From NCBI GenBank assembly GCA_002335385.1, contig DCVK01000035.1, positions 1 through 30,574 of the forward strand: DNA of 30,574 nt. The letters are read 5' to 3'. Made by a program: the position numbers and the translations under genes. Of this stretch, positions 22,209 to 30,574 are shown piece after piece (position 1 is the stretch's first letter; each line of letters opens with the position of its first letter). The notes below the pieces were generated by a model. That model was given only the letters and a program-made list of their open reading frames with translations, made no database searches and was not told the origin of the DNA. The stretch is from Candidatus Aminicenantes bacterium UBA2190 (GTDB lineage: Bacteria; Acidobacteriota; Aminicenantia; UBA2199).

Positions 22209-24077
22209 ATGAAACGGAACAAGAAGACGCTCGTTGCCTGGTCCCTGCTCGCCACCTTGCTGCTGGTCGGGCTGCTGTGGGTCCGTCACCGACCGCGGGG
22301 GGCCGCCGCGGCGGCGAAGGCCCCGCAGACCGAGGTCGAGGGGATCGACCTGACCTACCTGACCTTCAACCAGGACAACGAAAAAAAGCTGGAGATCCGC
22401 TGCGCCGAATCCCAGAAAGGGGATGACGATACCCTGCGCATGAAGAAGATCAGGGCGACCATCTACCGCGCCGACAAGCTGGACGAGGACATCCAGGTGG
22501 CGGCCGATCGCGGCCGGGCCGGCAACGAGTTCAACGACTTTTTCCTGGAAGGGAACGCGCGCATCTCTTCGTCGCGCTTCCGCCTCTCCAGCCGCAGCTT
22601 CGACCTGAAAAGCCTGGACCTCCTCTCCAGCCAGGACGCCGTGGACATCACGCTCCGTCCGGTCCGCGGCCGGGCCGCCAAGGGGCTGGTCTACGTGATC
22701 AAGGCCAAGATCATGAAGCTCCTTGATTTCAAGGGCGTGATGATCCGTGATGACAGGCCGTTCGATTTCCAGGCCCGGGTCCTCAGGGTGAACCAGAAAA
22801 AGAATTGGCTGCTGCTGGAAAAGGACGCCCGGGTGGAAGGAGCCCTGTCCGCGCTCAAGGCTCAACGCATCGCCCTGCAGTTCGATCAGGACTTTGCCAA
22901 CATGCAGTCGGCGCAGGCCAGCGGCGATTGCCTTTTTCACACGCGGCAAGCCGGCGAGGACGGACTGCGGCAGGACAAGGAGATTTCCGCCGAACGCATC
23001 AAGCTCCTGTTCGGGGAATACGGCCGGCTGCGGCTCATCGAGGTCCGCGGCGGGGCTACGATCTCTCTCATTGCCCGGGAGGGAAAGAGCCGCCTGCGCT
23101 CCGATGCCGTCGACATCGAGCTGGATCCGGAAACGCAGAGCCTGCGGGAGGCCCGCATGCTGGCCCGGGGAACCCTGGCCAGCGAAGGCCGGGAGAATCT
23201 CCGCATCGATTGCCTCCTGCTGAATGCGGCGTACGACGTCTCCGGCGAACTCACCTCGGTCCAGGCGAAGGGCAAATGCGAGTTCGCCACCGACGATTTT
23301 TCGGGCTTGTCCCAGCGCCTCGATTATGACGCGTCCAAGGGGGCGATCGACATTTCCGGCAAAAATTCCACCATCGACAGCGGGAAGAACCGCTTCGAAT
23401 CCAGCCAATTCCGCATGCTCACCGGGTCGAAAAGCATCGCCAGCCGGGAAGGCGTAAAGGCCACGATCATCCCCGGCCGGCAGAGCGCCCTGCTGGGGGC
23501 CAAGCCGGTATTCGTCACGGCCGACGCCATGGAAACCTCGCCGAAGGACGATGCCAGCCGTTTCACGGGCAGGGTGCATCTATTCCAGGACGAGGTCGAG
23601 TTGCACGGCGCAGAGCTTCTTTTTCATCATCGCGGCGCGGGCATATCCTGCCGCGGGGATGGCGAATTGAAATTCGCCAACGACGGGCAGCCGCTGGCCG
23701 TGCACGGACAGGCGATCGACCTCGATGCCGACGGGGCCAGGATCGTCATCGAGGGGGATGCCAGGCTGCAGCAGGGGGCGAACGCGCTGGCCGCGCGCCG
23801 GATCGAGCTCGTCTTTGGCGCCGACGACAAATTGCAGGACATTTTCGCCTCCGGCGCCGCCTCCTTCCGCAAAGAGGCCCTCGAGGGCCGGGGCCAGATG
23901 CTGCACTGGCAGTACTCCCGCCAGGCCGTCGTGTTCCGCGACGGGGCCGAGATCAGACGCCAGGGGGCAGGGGCGACGCGCGGGCAGGAGCTGCTGCTCG
24001 ACCTGGCCAGCAACCAGATCACTGTTTCCGGCAGCGATGAACGCTCCGAGACGACCCTCGGCGACAAACTGCCGTAG
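22209..24077 (+). CDS. LptC/LptA (OstA)-like LPS-transport protein, multidomain
   Basis: A 622-aa protein. One N-terminal membrane helix (LVAWSLLATLLLVGLLWV, ~8-26) anchors a long periplasmic part made of repeating beta-rich units of the LptC / OstA jellyroll kind. Examples are AADRGRAGNEFNDFFLEGNA near the start, and later SRFTGRVHLFQDEVELHGAE and IVIEGDARLQQGANALAARR. The alternation of 'G-x-a-x-h' strands with basic turns resembles LptA. LptC and LptA are each around 190 aa in E. coli, so this chain could replace both and span much of the periplasm as a continuous LPS bridge. The assignment rests on pattern and anchor topology, so it is moderately sure. Confidence 0.68.
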   Translation: MKRNKKTLVAWSLLATLLLVGLLWVRHRPRGAAAAAKAPQTEVEGIDLTYLTFNQDNEKKLEIRCAESQKGDDDTLRMKKIRATIYRADKLDEDIQVAADRGRAGNEFNDFFLEGNARISSSRFRLSSRSFDLKSLDLLSSQDAVDITLRPVRGRAAKGLVYVIKAKIMKLLDFKGVMIRDDRPFDFQARVLRVNQKKNWLLLEKDARVEGALSALKAQRIALQFDQDFANMQSAQASGDCLFHTRQAGEDGLRQDKEISAERIKLLFGEYGRLRLIEVRGGATISLIAREGKSRLRSDAVDIELDPETQSLREARMLARGTLASEGRENLRIDCLLLNAAYDVSGELTSVQAKGKCEFATDDFSGLSQRLDYDASKGAIDISGKNSTIDSGKNRFESSQFRMLTGSKSIASREGVKATIIPGRQSALLGAKPVFVTADAMETSPKDDASRFTGRVHLFQDEVELHGAELLFHHRGAGISCRGDGELKFANDGQPLAVHGQAIDLDADGARIVIEGDARLQQGANALAARRIELVFGADDKLQDIFASGAASFRKEALEGRGQMLHWQYSRQAVVFRDGAEIRRQGAGATRGQELLLDLASNQITVSGSDERSETTLGDKLP

Positions 24078-24092
24078 GTTCAGCGGCCCGCC

Positions 24093-24121
24093 TTGATTTT
24101 TCGCGGGATTTTGATTATGAT
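24093..24121 (+). promoter_or_regulatory. Promoter of the S55-peptidase/propeller operon
   Basis: TTGATT (24093-24098), 17 bp and TATGAT (24116-24121). The leader would be about 120 nt long, which is unusual in this window, and contains a small open frame (24157-24252). Confidence 0.55.
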
Positions 24122-24156
24122 GCGTTTTGCTCCCATTGCGCCATATTATAAGGAAA

Positions 24157-24252
24157 ATGAACATAACAACGACAGGGGCCGCCGCTGATGAAGGAGCCTG
24201 CCGCCGCGAGCGGGAGGTGAGCCCCGGCGACTGCTGTCGGGAGAACCCATGA
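24157..24252 (+). CDS. Possible 31-codon leader peptide
   Basis: An ATG preceded by AAGGA starts a 31-aa frame (beginning MNITTTGAADEGA) whose TGA overlaps the ATG of the S55-type peptidase gene by ATGA, the same junction as genuine gene pairs here. It has three cysteines, one single and one adjacent pair, and many charged residues. No family is recognised. It could be a translated leader that couples or tunes downstream expression, or chance. Only comparison with relatives can decide. Confidence 0.22.
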   Translation: MNITTTGAAADEGACRREREVSPGDCCRENP

Positions 24253-26030
24253 AACGAATCGTGCTGACGGCTGCCGGCCTCCTGCTCTCCTGCCTGCTGG
24301 CGGCCACCGACATCATGAAGCTGTCCGAGATCAAGCCCGGCATGGAGGGGGAGGGGCGCACCATTTTCAAGGGCAGCACCATCGAGACCTTTACCTTCAA
24401 GGTGCTGGGGATCATGGAGAAGTTCGTCTCCGACAAGAGCCTGATCATCGCCGAGCTGAACGCTCCGGAGCTGAACGACGGCGGCGTCATCGCCGGCATG
24501 AGCGGCAGCCCCGTCTACATCGGCGGCCGGCTCATCGGCTCCGTGTCGTACGGCTTGAGCAATTTCTCGCGCAAGCCGATCGCCGGCATTACTCCGATCG
24601 AGGACATCCTGAAGATTGCGGCTGCCGCGGCGGCGCCGGCCGCCAGCGTGGAGATCAGCGATATCAAGATCGATTTCAGCCGCCAGAACGCCCGGCTCGT
24701 GGCCGAGGCCATCCGCGGCGAACTGGCCGCCCGCATGAACTTCTCCCCCGCCCGCTCGCTGGCGCCGATCAAGCTCTTCGCCAGCAGCCGCGGCTTCACC
24801 CCGGAGTCGGTCTCCTTCCTGGGCGACCTGTTTGTCCCCTTGCAAAGCATGGCCGTCGGCAAAGACATCAGCTCGCGCAAGCTCTCCCCGGAGATGTTCA
24901 CCGTGCGGCCGGCCGACGCCGTGGCCATCCCGCTCATCCGCGGCGACGCCTCCTACGCCGCCACCGGCACGGTGACCCATGTCGACGGCCAGAAGGTCTA
25001 TGTCTTCGGCCATCCCTTCTTCAACCTGGGTACGGTGGACTTCCCGCTGCACAAGGCCGAGGTCATCTCCGTCGTCCCCTCCTACGAGAGCTCCTTCAAA
25101 CTGGCCGCCACCCGCAACCAGGTGGGGGTCGTGCGCCAGGACCGCTTCTCCGGGGTCATGGCCGAGCTGGGGCAGACGCCGACCATGATCCCGTTGAAGA
25201 TCTTCCTGAAGAACCGCAACCGCAATTTCAATCTGGAGCTGGTCAGCCACCCGCTGCTGACGCCGGCCCTGACCTACATCTCCCTGCTGAACGCCCTGCA
25301 GGCCGAGTACCAGGAGTTCGGTTTCCAGTCGCTGCGCGTCAGCGGCAAGATCTTCATCGAGAACGAGGAAAATGTGGTCATGGACGACCTGTTCAGCGGC
25401 ACCGACGCCGCCGACGAGTTCTCCACGCTGGTCATGGTCATCAACTACTTCCTGATGAACAACCGGGAAAAGAACGCCCGCATCCAGAAGATGGACTTCG
25501 AGATCAGCGGCCGGGAAGCCGTCCAGCGCGCCGAGCTGGAAAACGTCCTCGTCGACAAGGTCGCCTATCTCCCGGAGGAGCTGCTGACGATCGACATGCA
25601 GCTGAAGAACGAGAAGGGCGACGCGTTCTCCGAGAGGATCCAGATCAAGGCCCCCAACCTGAAGCCGGGAGCGGTGTTCTACCTCATGGTCGCCGATGCC
25701 GCCGAGATCTCCGATTTCGACGCCAAGGCCATCAAGACGACCTACTTTCCATCCGATCTCGGCGCCCTCATCCGCGCCATCAACAATATCCGCAGGAACA
25801 GCCGCCTGTACCTGAAGCTTTTCGTGCCCGCCCAGGGATTGTTCATCCGCGGCTTCGAGTATTCCTACCTGCCCGCGAGCGTGGGCAATATCCTGCTCTA
25901 CAACTCCCTGGCCAAGGACCAGGCCAACATGTCGTTCTCCACTGTGGCCGAGTATCAGTTCGAAGTGCCGGCGGTGGTCACCGGCAAGAAGATCTTCAAG
26001 CTGCGCATCAAGGAGAGGAAAAATGAATAG
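24249..26030 (+). CDS. SpoIVB peptidase S55-like exported protein
   Basis: A 593-aa protein with an N-terminal signal peptide (MKRIVLTAAGLLLSCLLAA; LLSC could also be a lipobox). The serine-protease motif AGMSGSPV places the nucleophile at Ser85. The segment VFGHPFFNLG (His255) matches the GALGH histidine region of SpoIVB. In SpoIVB the histidine precedes the serine, so the two halves here appear in swapped order. The C-terminal part (~320-593) is beta-rich and unassigned. GGGAG lies 5 nt before ATG 24249. It overlaps the propeller gene by 8 nt. SpoIVB cuts SpoIVFA during sporulation, but LPS genes here make sporulation unlikely, so a periplasmic processing role is inferred. Confidence 0.8.
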   Translation: MKRIVLTAAGLLLSCLLAATDIMKLSEIKPGMEGEGRTIFKGSTIETFTFKVLGIMEKFVSDKSLIIAELNAPELNDGGVIAGMSGSPVYIGGRLIGSVSYGLSNFSRKPIAGITPIEDILKIAAAAAAPAASVEISDIKIDFSRQNARLVAEAIRGELAARMNFSPARSLAPIKLFASSRGFTPESVSFLGDLFVPLQSMAVGKDISSRKLSPEMFTVRPADAVAIPLIRGDASYAATGTVTHVDGQKVYVFGHPFFNLGTVDFPLHKAEVISVVPSYESSFKLAATRNQVGVVRQDRFSGVMAELGQTPTMIPLKIFLKNRNRNFNLELVSHPLLTPALTYISLLNALQAEYQEFGFQSLRVSGKIFIENEENVVMDDLFSGTDAADEFSTLVMVINYFLMNNREKNARIQKMDFEISGREAVQRAELENVLVDKVAYLPEELLTIDMQLKNEKGDAFSERIQIKAPNLKPGAVFYLMVADAAEISDFDAKAIKTTYFPSDLGALIRAINNIRRNSRLYLKLFVPAQGLFIRGFEYSYLPASVGNILLYNSLAKDQANMSFSTVAEYQFEVPAVVTGKKIFKLRIKERKNE

Positions 26031-28041
26031 CAAGATCCTAGCGGGCATCGCGCTGCTGGCCCTGGCTCCCGCCCTGGGCGCGGTCCGGGTGAAGCAGATC
26101 GAGAAGTCGAGCATGGCGGACTTCCAGAAAGGGAGTTTCGTCAATGTCAGCATCGACAGCGACGGCCGCCTCTCCCTGGGCCCCAAGCTGAAGAGCCTGC
26201 CCGGGCCGGCCGAAGAGTTCTACCTGGCGGCCGCCGCCGCTGCCAACGGCGACCTCTACCTGGGCACGGGTCACAACGCCGCGGTCTACCGGGTCAGCCC
26301 GGCCGGCAAGGTCGACAAGATCTTTCGCGGCGAGCAGCTCGACGTCTATGCCCTGCTGGTGGCCGGCAACGGCGACGTGGTCGTGGGCACATCGCCCAAC
26401 GGACGCGTGTTCCGCGTCGCCAAGGACGGCAAGTCCAGCGAACTGTTCCGCCCGGACGAGAAGTTCATCTGGGACCTGGCCGAGGACCAGCAGGGCAACA
26501 TCCTCTGCGCCCTGGGCAACACCGGTGCCGTCTACAGCATCGACAAAGGCGGAACGGTGGAGAACCTGCTCACGGCCGAGGACTCGCACATCATCAGCCT
26601 GCACGTCACCCCCGACAATGCCATCCTCGCCGGCAGCGGCGACCGCGGTATCCTCTACGAGATCAGGAACCGCAAGGTGCGTGTGCTGTTCGATTCTCCC
26701 CTGGAGGAGATCAAGGGCATCACCAGCGACAGGGACGGCAACGTCTATTTCACCGCGGTCAAGAGCGTCCCCGCGCCGCAGTCGGGCAAGGAATTCGAGA
26801 TCGGCTCGGCGTTCCCCAGGAACGCGAGCCCCGACAAGGAGGCTGTCAGCGAAAAAAGCATCCTCTACTGCCTCAGCCCCGGCGGCGTGGTTGAGTCCCT
26901 CTGGTCCTCGACGGAGGAACTGGCCTATGCCGTGCATTTCGACAGCCAGGCCAAAGCGGTCGTCATCGGCACCGGCAACGCCGGGCGTGTGTACCGCGTG
27001 TACCGCTCCGGCGCCTTCGTCCAGGTCTGCGAGAGCGACTCGGCCCAGGTCTTCCGCATCGTCGGCGGGGGCACGCCGGGCCAGGGCTACTTCCTGATCG
27101 CCAACAACACGGCCGGCATCACCCAGGTGGAGAGCGGCATGAACGCCAGCGGCACCTACTTCTCCGAGGTGTTCGACGCCCGCATCCAATCCCGCTTCGG
27201 CCGCCTCTCCTGGATCGCCGAGACCGTCGGCCAGTCGTCGGTCTCCTTTGCCGTGCGCCTGGGGAATTCCGACTCGCCCGACCGTTCCTGGACGAACTGG
27301 TCGGCCCCCTTCACCGACGCGGAGAACTCGAACATCAACACCGGCGGCTACCGCTTCCTGCAGGTGAAGGTCGTGCTCGGCTCGGCCAGCGCCAGCGCCA
27401 CCCCCCTGCTATCGGGCTTCCGCGTCCATTATCTCACCGACAACCTGAAGCCGGAGGTCGGGCGCGTCCTGGTGCAGCGGCCCGACGACAGGAAGCCGGT
27501 CCCCGAAACGACGCCGCCGCGCAAGTATCTGCATGTCTCCTGGGAGGCCAGCGACCCCAACCAGGACCGTCTGAACTTCATCCTGTCCTTGCGCAAGCTT
27601 CCGGGCAATGAATGGCTGCTGCTGGGCAAGGAATTTCGCGAGAAGTGGCTGTATCTCGACTGCGAGCTCTTCGCCGACGGCAAATACCAGCTGAAGGTGC
27701 AGGCCGATGACGGCCTGGACAACGCCCCGGCCTGGGCCAGGAGCTCCGACCGGACCTCGGCGCCGTTCATCATCGACTCCACGGCCCCGCTCCTGTCCGA
27801 GTTCTCCATGGAGGGGCGCAGCGTCCGCTTCAAGGCGGAGGACCTGGCCTCGGCCGTGGCCCTGGCGCAGTATTCCCTGGACGGCAAGGAGTGGGTCCCG
27901 GTGTTCCCCGACGACCTGGTCGGCGACTCCCGGGTCGAAACGTACCGCTTCGAGCTGAGCAATCCCAAGAATTCCCGCATGCTGCTTATCAAGCTCAGTG
28001 ACGAGTTCGGCAATGACAAGGTGTTTCAAAAAACCATCTAG
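26023..28041 (+). CDS. Exported beta-propeller protein
   Basis: A 672-aa protein with a signal peptide (MNSKILAGIALLALAPALGA). Residues ~60-385 contain about six propeller-like repeats, each ending in a pattern like NGRVFRVAKDG, TGAVYSIDKGG or AGRVYRVYRSG after a 'G-D-V-V-V-G-T' strand, similar to NHL/PQQ blades. Residues ~385-470 look like a discoidin- or sugar-binding-like beta sandwich. The C-terminus (~500-672) has Ig/fibronectin-like segments, including FIIDSTAPLL. It overlaps the S55-type peptidase gene by 8 nt, so the two are translated together and may form a periplasmic complex. Substrate unknown. Confidence 0.75.
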   Translation: MNSKILAGIALLALAPALGAVRVKQIEKSSMADFQKGSFVNVSIDSDGRLSLGPKLKSLPGPAEEFYLAAAAAANGDLYLGTGHNAAVYRVSPAGKVDKIFRGEQLDVYALLVAGNGDVVVGTSPNGRVFRVAKDGKSSELFRPDEKFIWDLAEDQQGNILCALGNTGAVYSIDKGGTVENLLTAEDSHIISLHVTPDNAILAGSGDRGILYEIRNRKVRVLFDSPLEEIKGITSDRDGNVYFTAVKSVPAPQSGKEFEIGSAFPRNASPDKEAVSEKSILYCLSPGGVVESLWSSTEELAYAVHFDSQAKAVVIGTGNAGRVYRVYRSGAFVQVCESDSAQVFRIVGGGTPGQGYFLIANNTAGITQVESGMNASGTYFSEVFDARIQSRFGRLSWIAETVGQSSVSFAVRLGNSDSPDRSWTNWSAPFTDAENSNINTGGYRFLQVKVVLGSASASATPLLSGFRVHYLTDNLKPEVGRVLVQRPDDRKPVPETTPPRKYLHVSWEASDPNQDRLNFILSLRKLPGNEWLLLGKEFREKWLYLDCELFADGKYQLKVQADDGLDNAPAWARSSDRTSAPFIIDSTAPLLSEFSMEGRSVRFKAEDLASAVALAQYSLDGKEWVPVFPDDLVGDSRVETYRFELSNPKNSRMLLIKLSDEFGNDKVFQKTI

Positions 28042-28050
28042 GAGGACCCC

Positions 28051-28608
28051 GTGAGCGAAATAAAAAGAATTTCGACCCCGTTGAACGACGAGACCGTCGC
28101 CGGCCTGAAGGCCGGCGACAACGTGCTCATCAGCGGCACGATCTATACCGGCCGGGACGCTGCCCACAAGAAGCTCACCGACCTGATCGCCGCCGGCGCG
28201 GCGCTGCCCTTCGACCTGCGCGGCCAGGTCATTTTCTACGTGGGGCCGACTCCGGCCCGGCCCGGCAACCCCATCGGCTCGGCCGGACCGACCACCAGCT
28301 ACCGCATGGATGCTTACGCTCCCCAGCTCCACGAACTTGGCCTGAAAGCCTCGATCGGCAAGGGCTCGCGCAATGCCGAGGTGAAGGCGGCGCTCAGGAA
28401 GCACAAGGCCGTCTACCTGGCCGTGACCGGCGGCGCCGCCGCCCTGGTTTCCAAGAGCATTCTCCAGGCCGAAGTGGTCGCCTACCCCGAACTGGGTCCG
28501 GAGGCCATCCGCAAACTGGAGGTGAAGGACTTCCCGGCCCAGGTGATCAATGACATGTACGGCGGCGACATCTACGAGGAGGGCCGCAGGCAGTACGAGA
28601 GGGAATAG
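28051..28608 (+). CDS. Class I fumarate hydratase, beta (C-terminal) subunit
   Basis: A 185-aa protein matching the C-terminal half of iron-sulfur fumarases/tartrate dehydratases: LISGTIYTGRDAAHKKL, IFYVGPTPARPG, GPTTSYRMDAY, IGKGSRN and AYPELGPEAIRKLEV. With an alpha subunit carrying the 4Fe-4S cluster it interconverts fumarate and malate in the TCA cycle. The alpha gene is not in this window; the upstream neighbour is the propeller gene. The start is GTG 28051 after GGAGGACCCC. The next gene, sucC, follows within 10 nt, suggesting a TCA operon. Confidence 0.92.
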   Translation: MSEIKRISTPLNDETVAGLKAGDNVLISGTIYTGRDAAHKKLTDLIAAGAALPFDLRGQVIFYVGPTPARPGNPIGSAGPTTSYRMDAYAPQLHELGLKASIGKGSRNAEVKAALRKHKAVYLAVTGGAAALVSKSILQAEVVAYPELGPEAIRKLEVKDFPAQVINDMYGGDIYEEGRRQYERE

Positions 28609-28617
28609 GAGACGTCC

Positions 28618-29778
<1,161 letters not shown>

Positions 29779-29797
29779 TGCACGCAGGCATAAAGAA

Positions 29798-30003
29798 GCT
29801 GACATATATCTCGATCCAGACAGCCCATGGAATGGATCCTTAGCGTACTCGTACGCGTACTTCAGCGCAGCGGTACTCGTACTCGATCCATCCCGGCATC
29901 GTTGACACAAGCAGGGGGATCTTTCGAGTACGAGAACGAGTACGAGAACGAGTACGAGTACGAGTACGAGTACGACTGCAAGAAAGTACCCCTTTATGTC
30001 AGC
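29798..30003. repeat. Inverted hexamer-repeat element between sucC and sucD
   Basis: The right array (29925-29975) has eight tandem CGAGTA/CGAGAA hexamers plus a half unit. The left part (29845-29884) carries the reverse-complement type: GTACTC, GTACGC, GTACTT, then GTACTC twice. The whole is bounded by a perfect 9-bp inverted repeat, GCTGACATA (29798-29806) and TATGTCAGC (29995-30003), which may be true element ends. An ATG-started frame across it (29827-30018) would encode a Glu/Tyr/Asn low-complexity peptide and is judged spurious. No transposase is present. The rest of the gap (29779-30072) shows only the sucD ribosome-binding site. Confidence 0.85.
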
Positions 30004-30072
30004 GCAATTATGAAATAGTGTACTTAGCGCCGATCGGAGTTCTGAAGAGCTTATTAAGAATGGAGTCTGAGC

Positions 30073-30574
30073 ATGAGCATTTTTGCGAATAAAGAGACCA
30101 AAGTGCTGGTCCAGGGCATCACCGGTCGCGAAGGCCAGTTCCACACCCGTCAGTGCATCGCTTACGGCACCCGGATCGTGGGCGGGGTGACCCCCGGCAA
30201 GGGCGGCCAGAAGATGGACGAGGTGCCCGTCTTCAACACCGTCAAGGAGGCCGTGGACCGGGCCGGGGCCAACTGTTCGCTGATCTTCGTGCCCCCGGCC
30301 TTTGCCGCCGACGCCGTCCTGGAGGCCGCCGGGGCCGGTATCAAGGTCATCGTCTGCATCACCGAAGGCATCCCCACCCTGGACATGGTGAAGGTGGCCG
30401 ACGCCCTGGCCGGCACCGATATCCGCCTCATCGGCCCCAACTGCCCCGGCATCGTCACCGCCGGCGAGTGCAAGATCGGCATCATGCCGGCGAACATCTT
30501 CAAGAAGGGCTCGGTGGGCATCGCCTCGCGCTCGGGCACGCTGACCTACGAGGCGGTGTTCCAGACCTCGCAGG
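30073..30574 (+). CDS. sucD: Succinyl-CoA synthetase alpha subunit, 5' part (runs off the window)
   Basis: The first 167 residues are present and the frame is open at the right edge. The CoA-binding Rossmann domain is clear: VLVQGITGREGQFHTRQ, IVGGVTPGKGGQ, IFVPPAFAADAV and LIGPNCPGIV. The catalytic phospho-histidine lies beyond the window. GGAGT sits 6 nt before ATG 30073. It functions with SucC; the 294-bp gap occupied by a repeat element is unusual for this gene pair. Confidence 0.96.
   Translation, partial: MSIFANKETKVLVQGITGREGQFHTRQCIAYGTRIVGGVTPGKGGQKMDEVPVFNTVKEAVDRAGANCSLIFVPPAFAADAVLEAAGAGIKVIVCITEGIPTLDMVKVADALAGTDIRLIGPNCPGIVTAGECKIGIMPANIFKKGSVGIASRSGTLTYEAVFQTSQ

Noticed and set aside
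24249..26030. Evidence for endospore formation from the SpoIVB-type domain
   Set aside because: Only the protease domain is shared, in altered order. The organism has LPS genes and no other sporulation gene is present.
23580..26186. Long minus-strand open frame (about 870 codons) opposite the LptC-like and S55-type genes
   Set aside because: It spans two plus-strand genes, their promoter and a gene boundary, and shows no domain or signal; shadow frame.
29845..29975. CRISPR array
   Set aside because: Units are 6 bp with no spacers and the two halves are in opposite orientation; no cas genes in the window.
29827..30018. Short frame encoding a Glu/Tyr/Asn-repeat peptide
   Set aside because: It exists only because a 6-bp repeat keeps the frame. 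It lacks a ribosome-binding site and lies within an inverted repeat element.

Overview
This GC-rich window comes from a diderm (Gram-negative type) bacterium. It carries LPS-core and LPS-transport genes (a heptosyltransferase, a GmhB-like phosphatase, an LptC/OstA-like protein), an outer-membrane efflux channel and two small porin-like proteins. Rubrerythrin next to a second ferritin-like protein suggests an anaerobe or microaerophile. A SpoIVB-type S55 peptidase paired with a beta-propeller protein, in a genome with LPS genes, makes me think of Acidobacteriota or Candidatus Aminicenantes. That placement is an inference from gene content only.

Layout. 1-1280: an inverted heptamer-repeat element, a consensus-like promoter, an RluA-type pseudouridine synthase, and a roughly 200-bp imperfect palindrome that overlaps the gene's 3' end. 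1319-2138: an ArsR-type regulator and a thioredoxin. 2135-2389: a second inverted heptamer element. 2438-4798: a MrfA-type DUF1998 helicase. 4863-6176: two convergent envelope proteins. 6292-12938: a tightly overlapped TetR / TolC / HlyD / ATPase / ATPase / permease / permease operon resembling CecR-YbhGFSR, with its own outer-membrane channel. 17054 down to 13041 (minus strand): rpoZ, waaF-like and gmhB-like, then an ECF sigma / anti-sigma / two Spy-CpxP-like periplasmic proteins cascade ending at a good terminator. 17210-20928: a membrane sulfatase-fold enzyme, a DUF1343 (NamZ-like) protein and a YrdC/Sua5 protein. 20983-22103: two di-iron proteins. 22209-24077: a long LptC/LptA-like protein. 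24249-28041: the S55-type peptidase and propeller pair. 28051-30574: fumarase beta subunit, sucC, a third inverted short-tandem-repeat element, and the 5' part of sucD.

Common threads. Most genes concern the envelope: LPS core and export, peptidoglycan-related hydrolysis, efflux, and envelope-stress signalling. The TCA-cycle genes (fumarase beta, sucCD) sit at the right end.

The most unusual DNA is non-coding. Three separate loci hold short tandem repeats of 6 or 7 bp whose two arms are inverted relative to each other, each at or between gene ends. Promoters are unusually easy to read (TTGACA/T, 16-17 bp, TA-rich hexamer). At several genes the start codon lies exactly 6 nt after the -10 box, which implies leaderless mRNAs.
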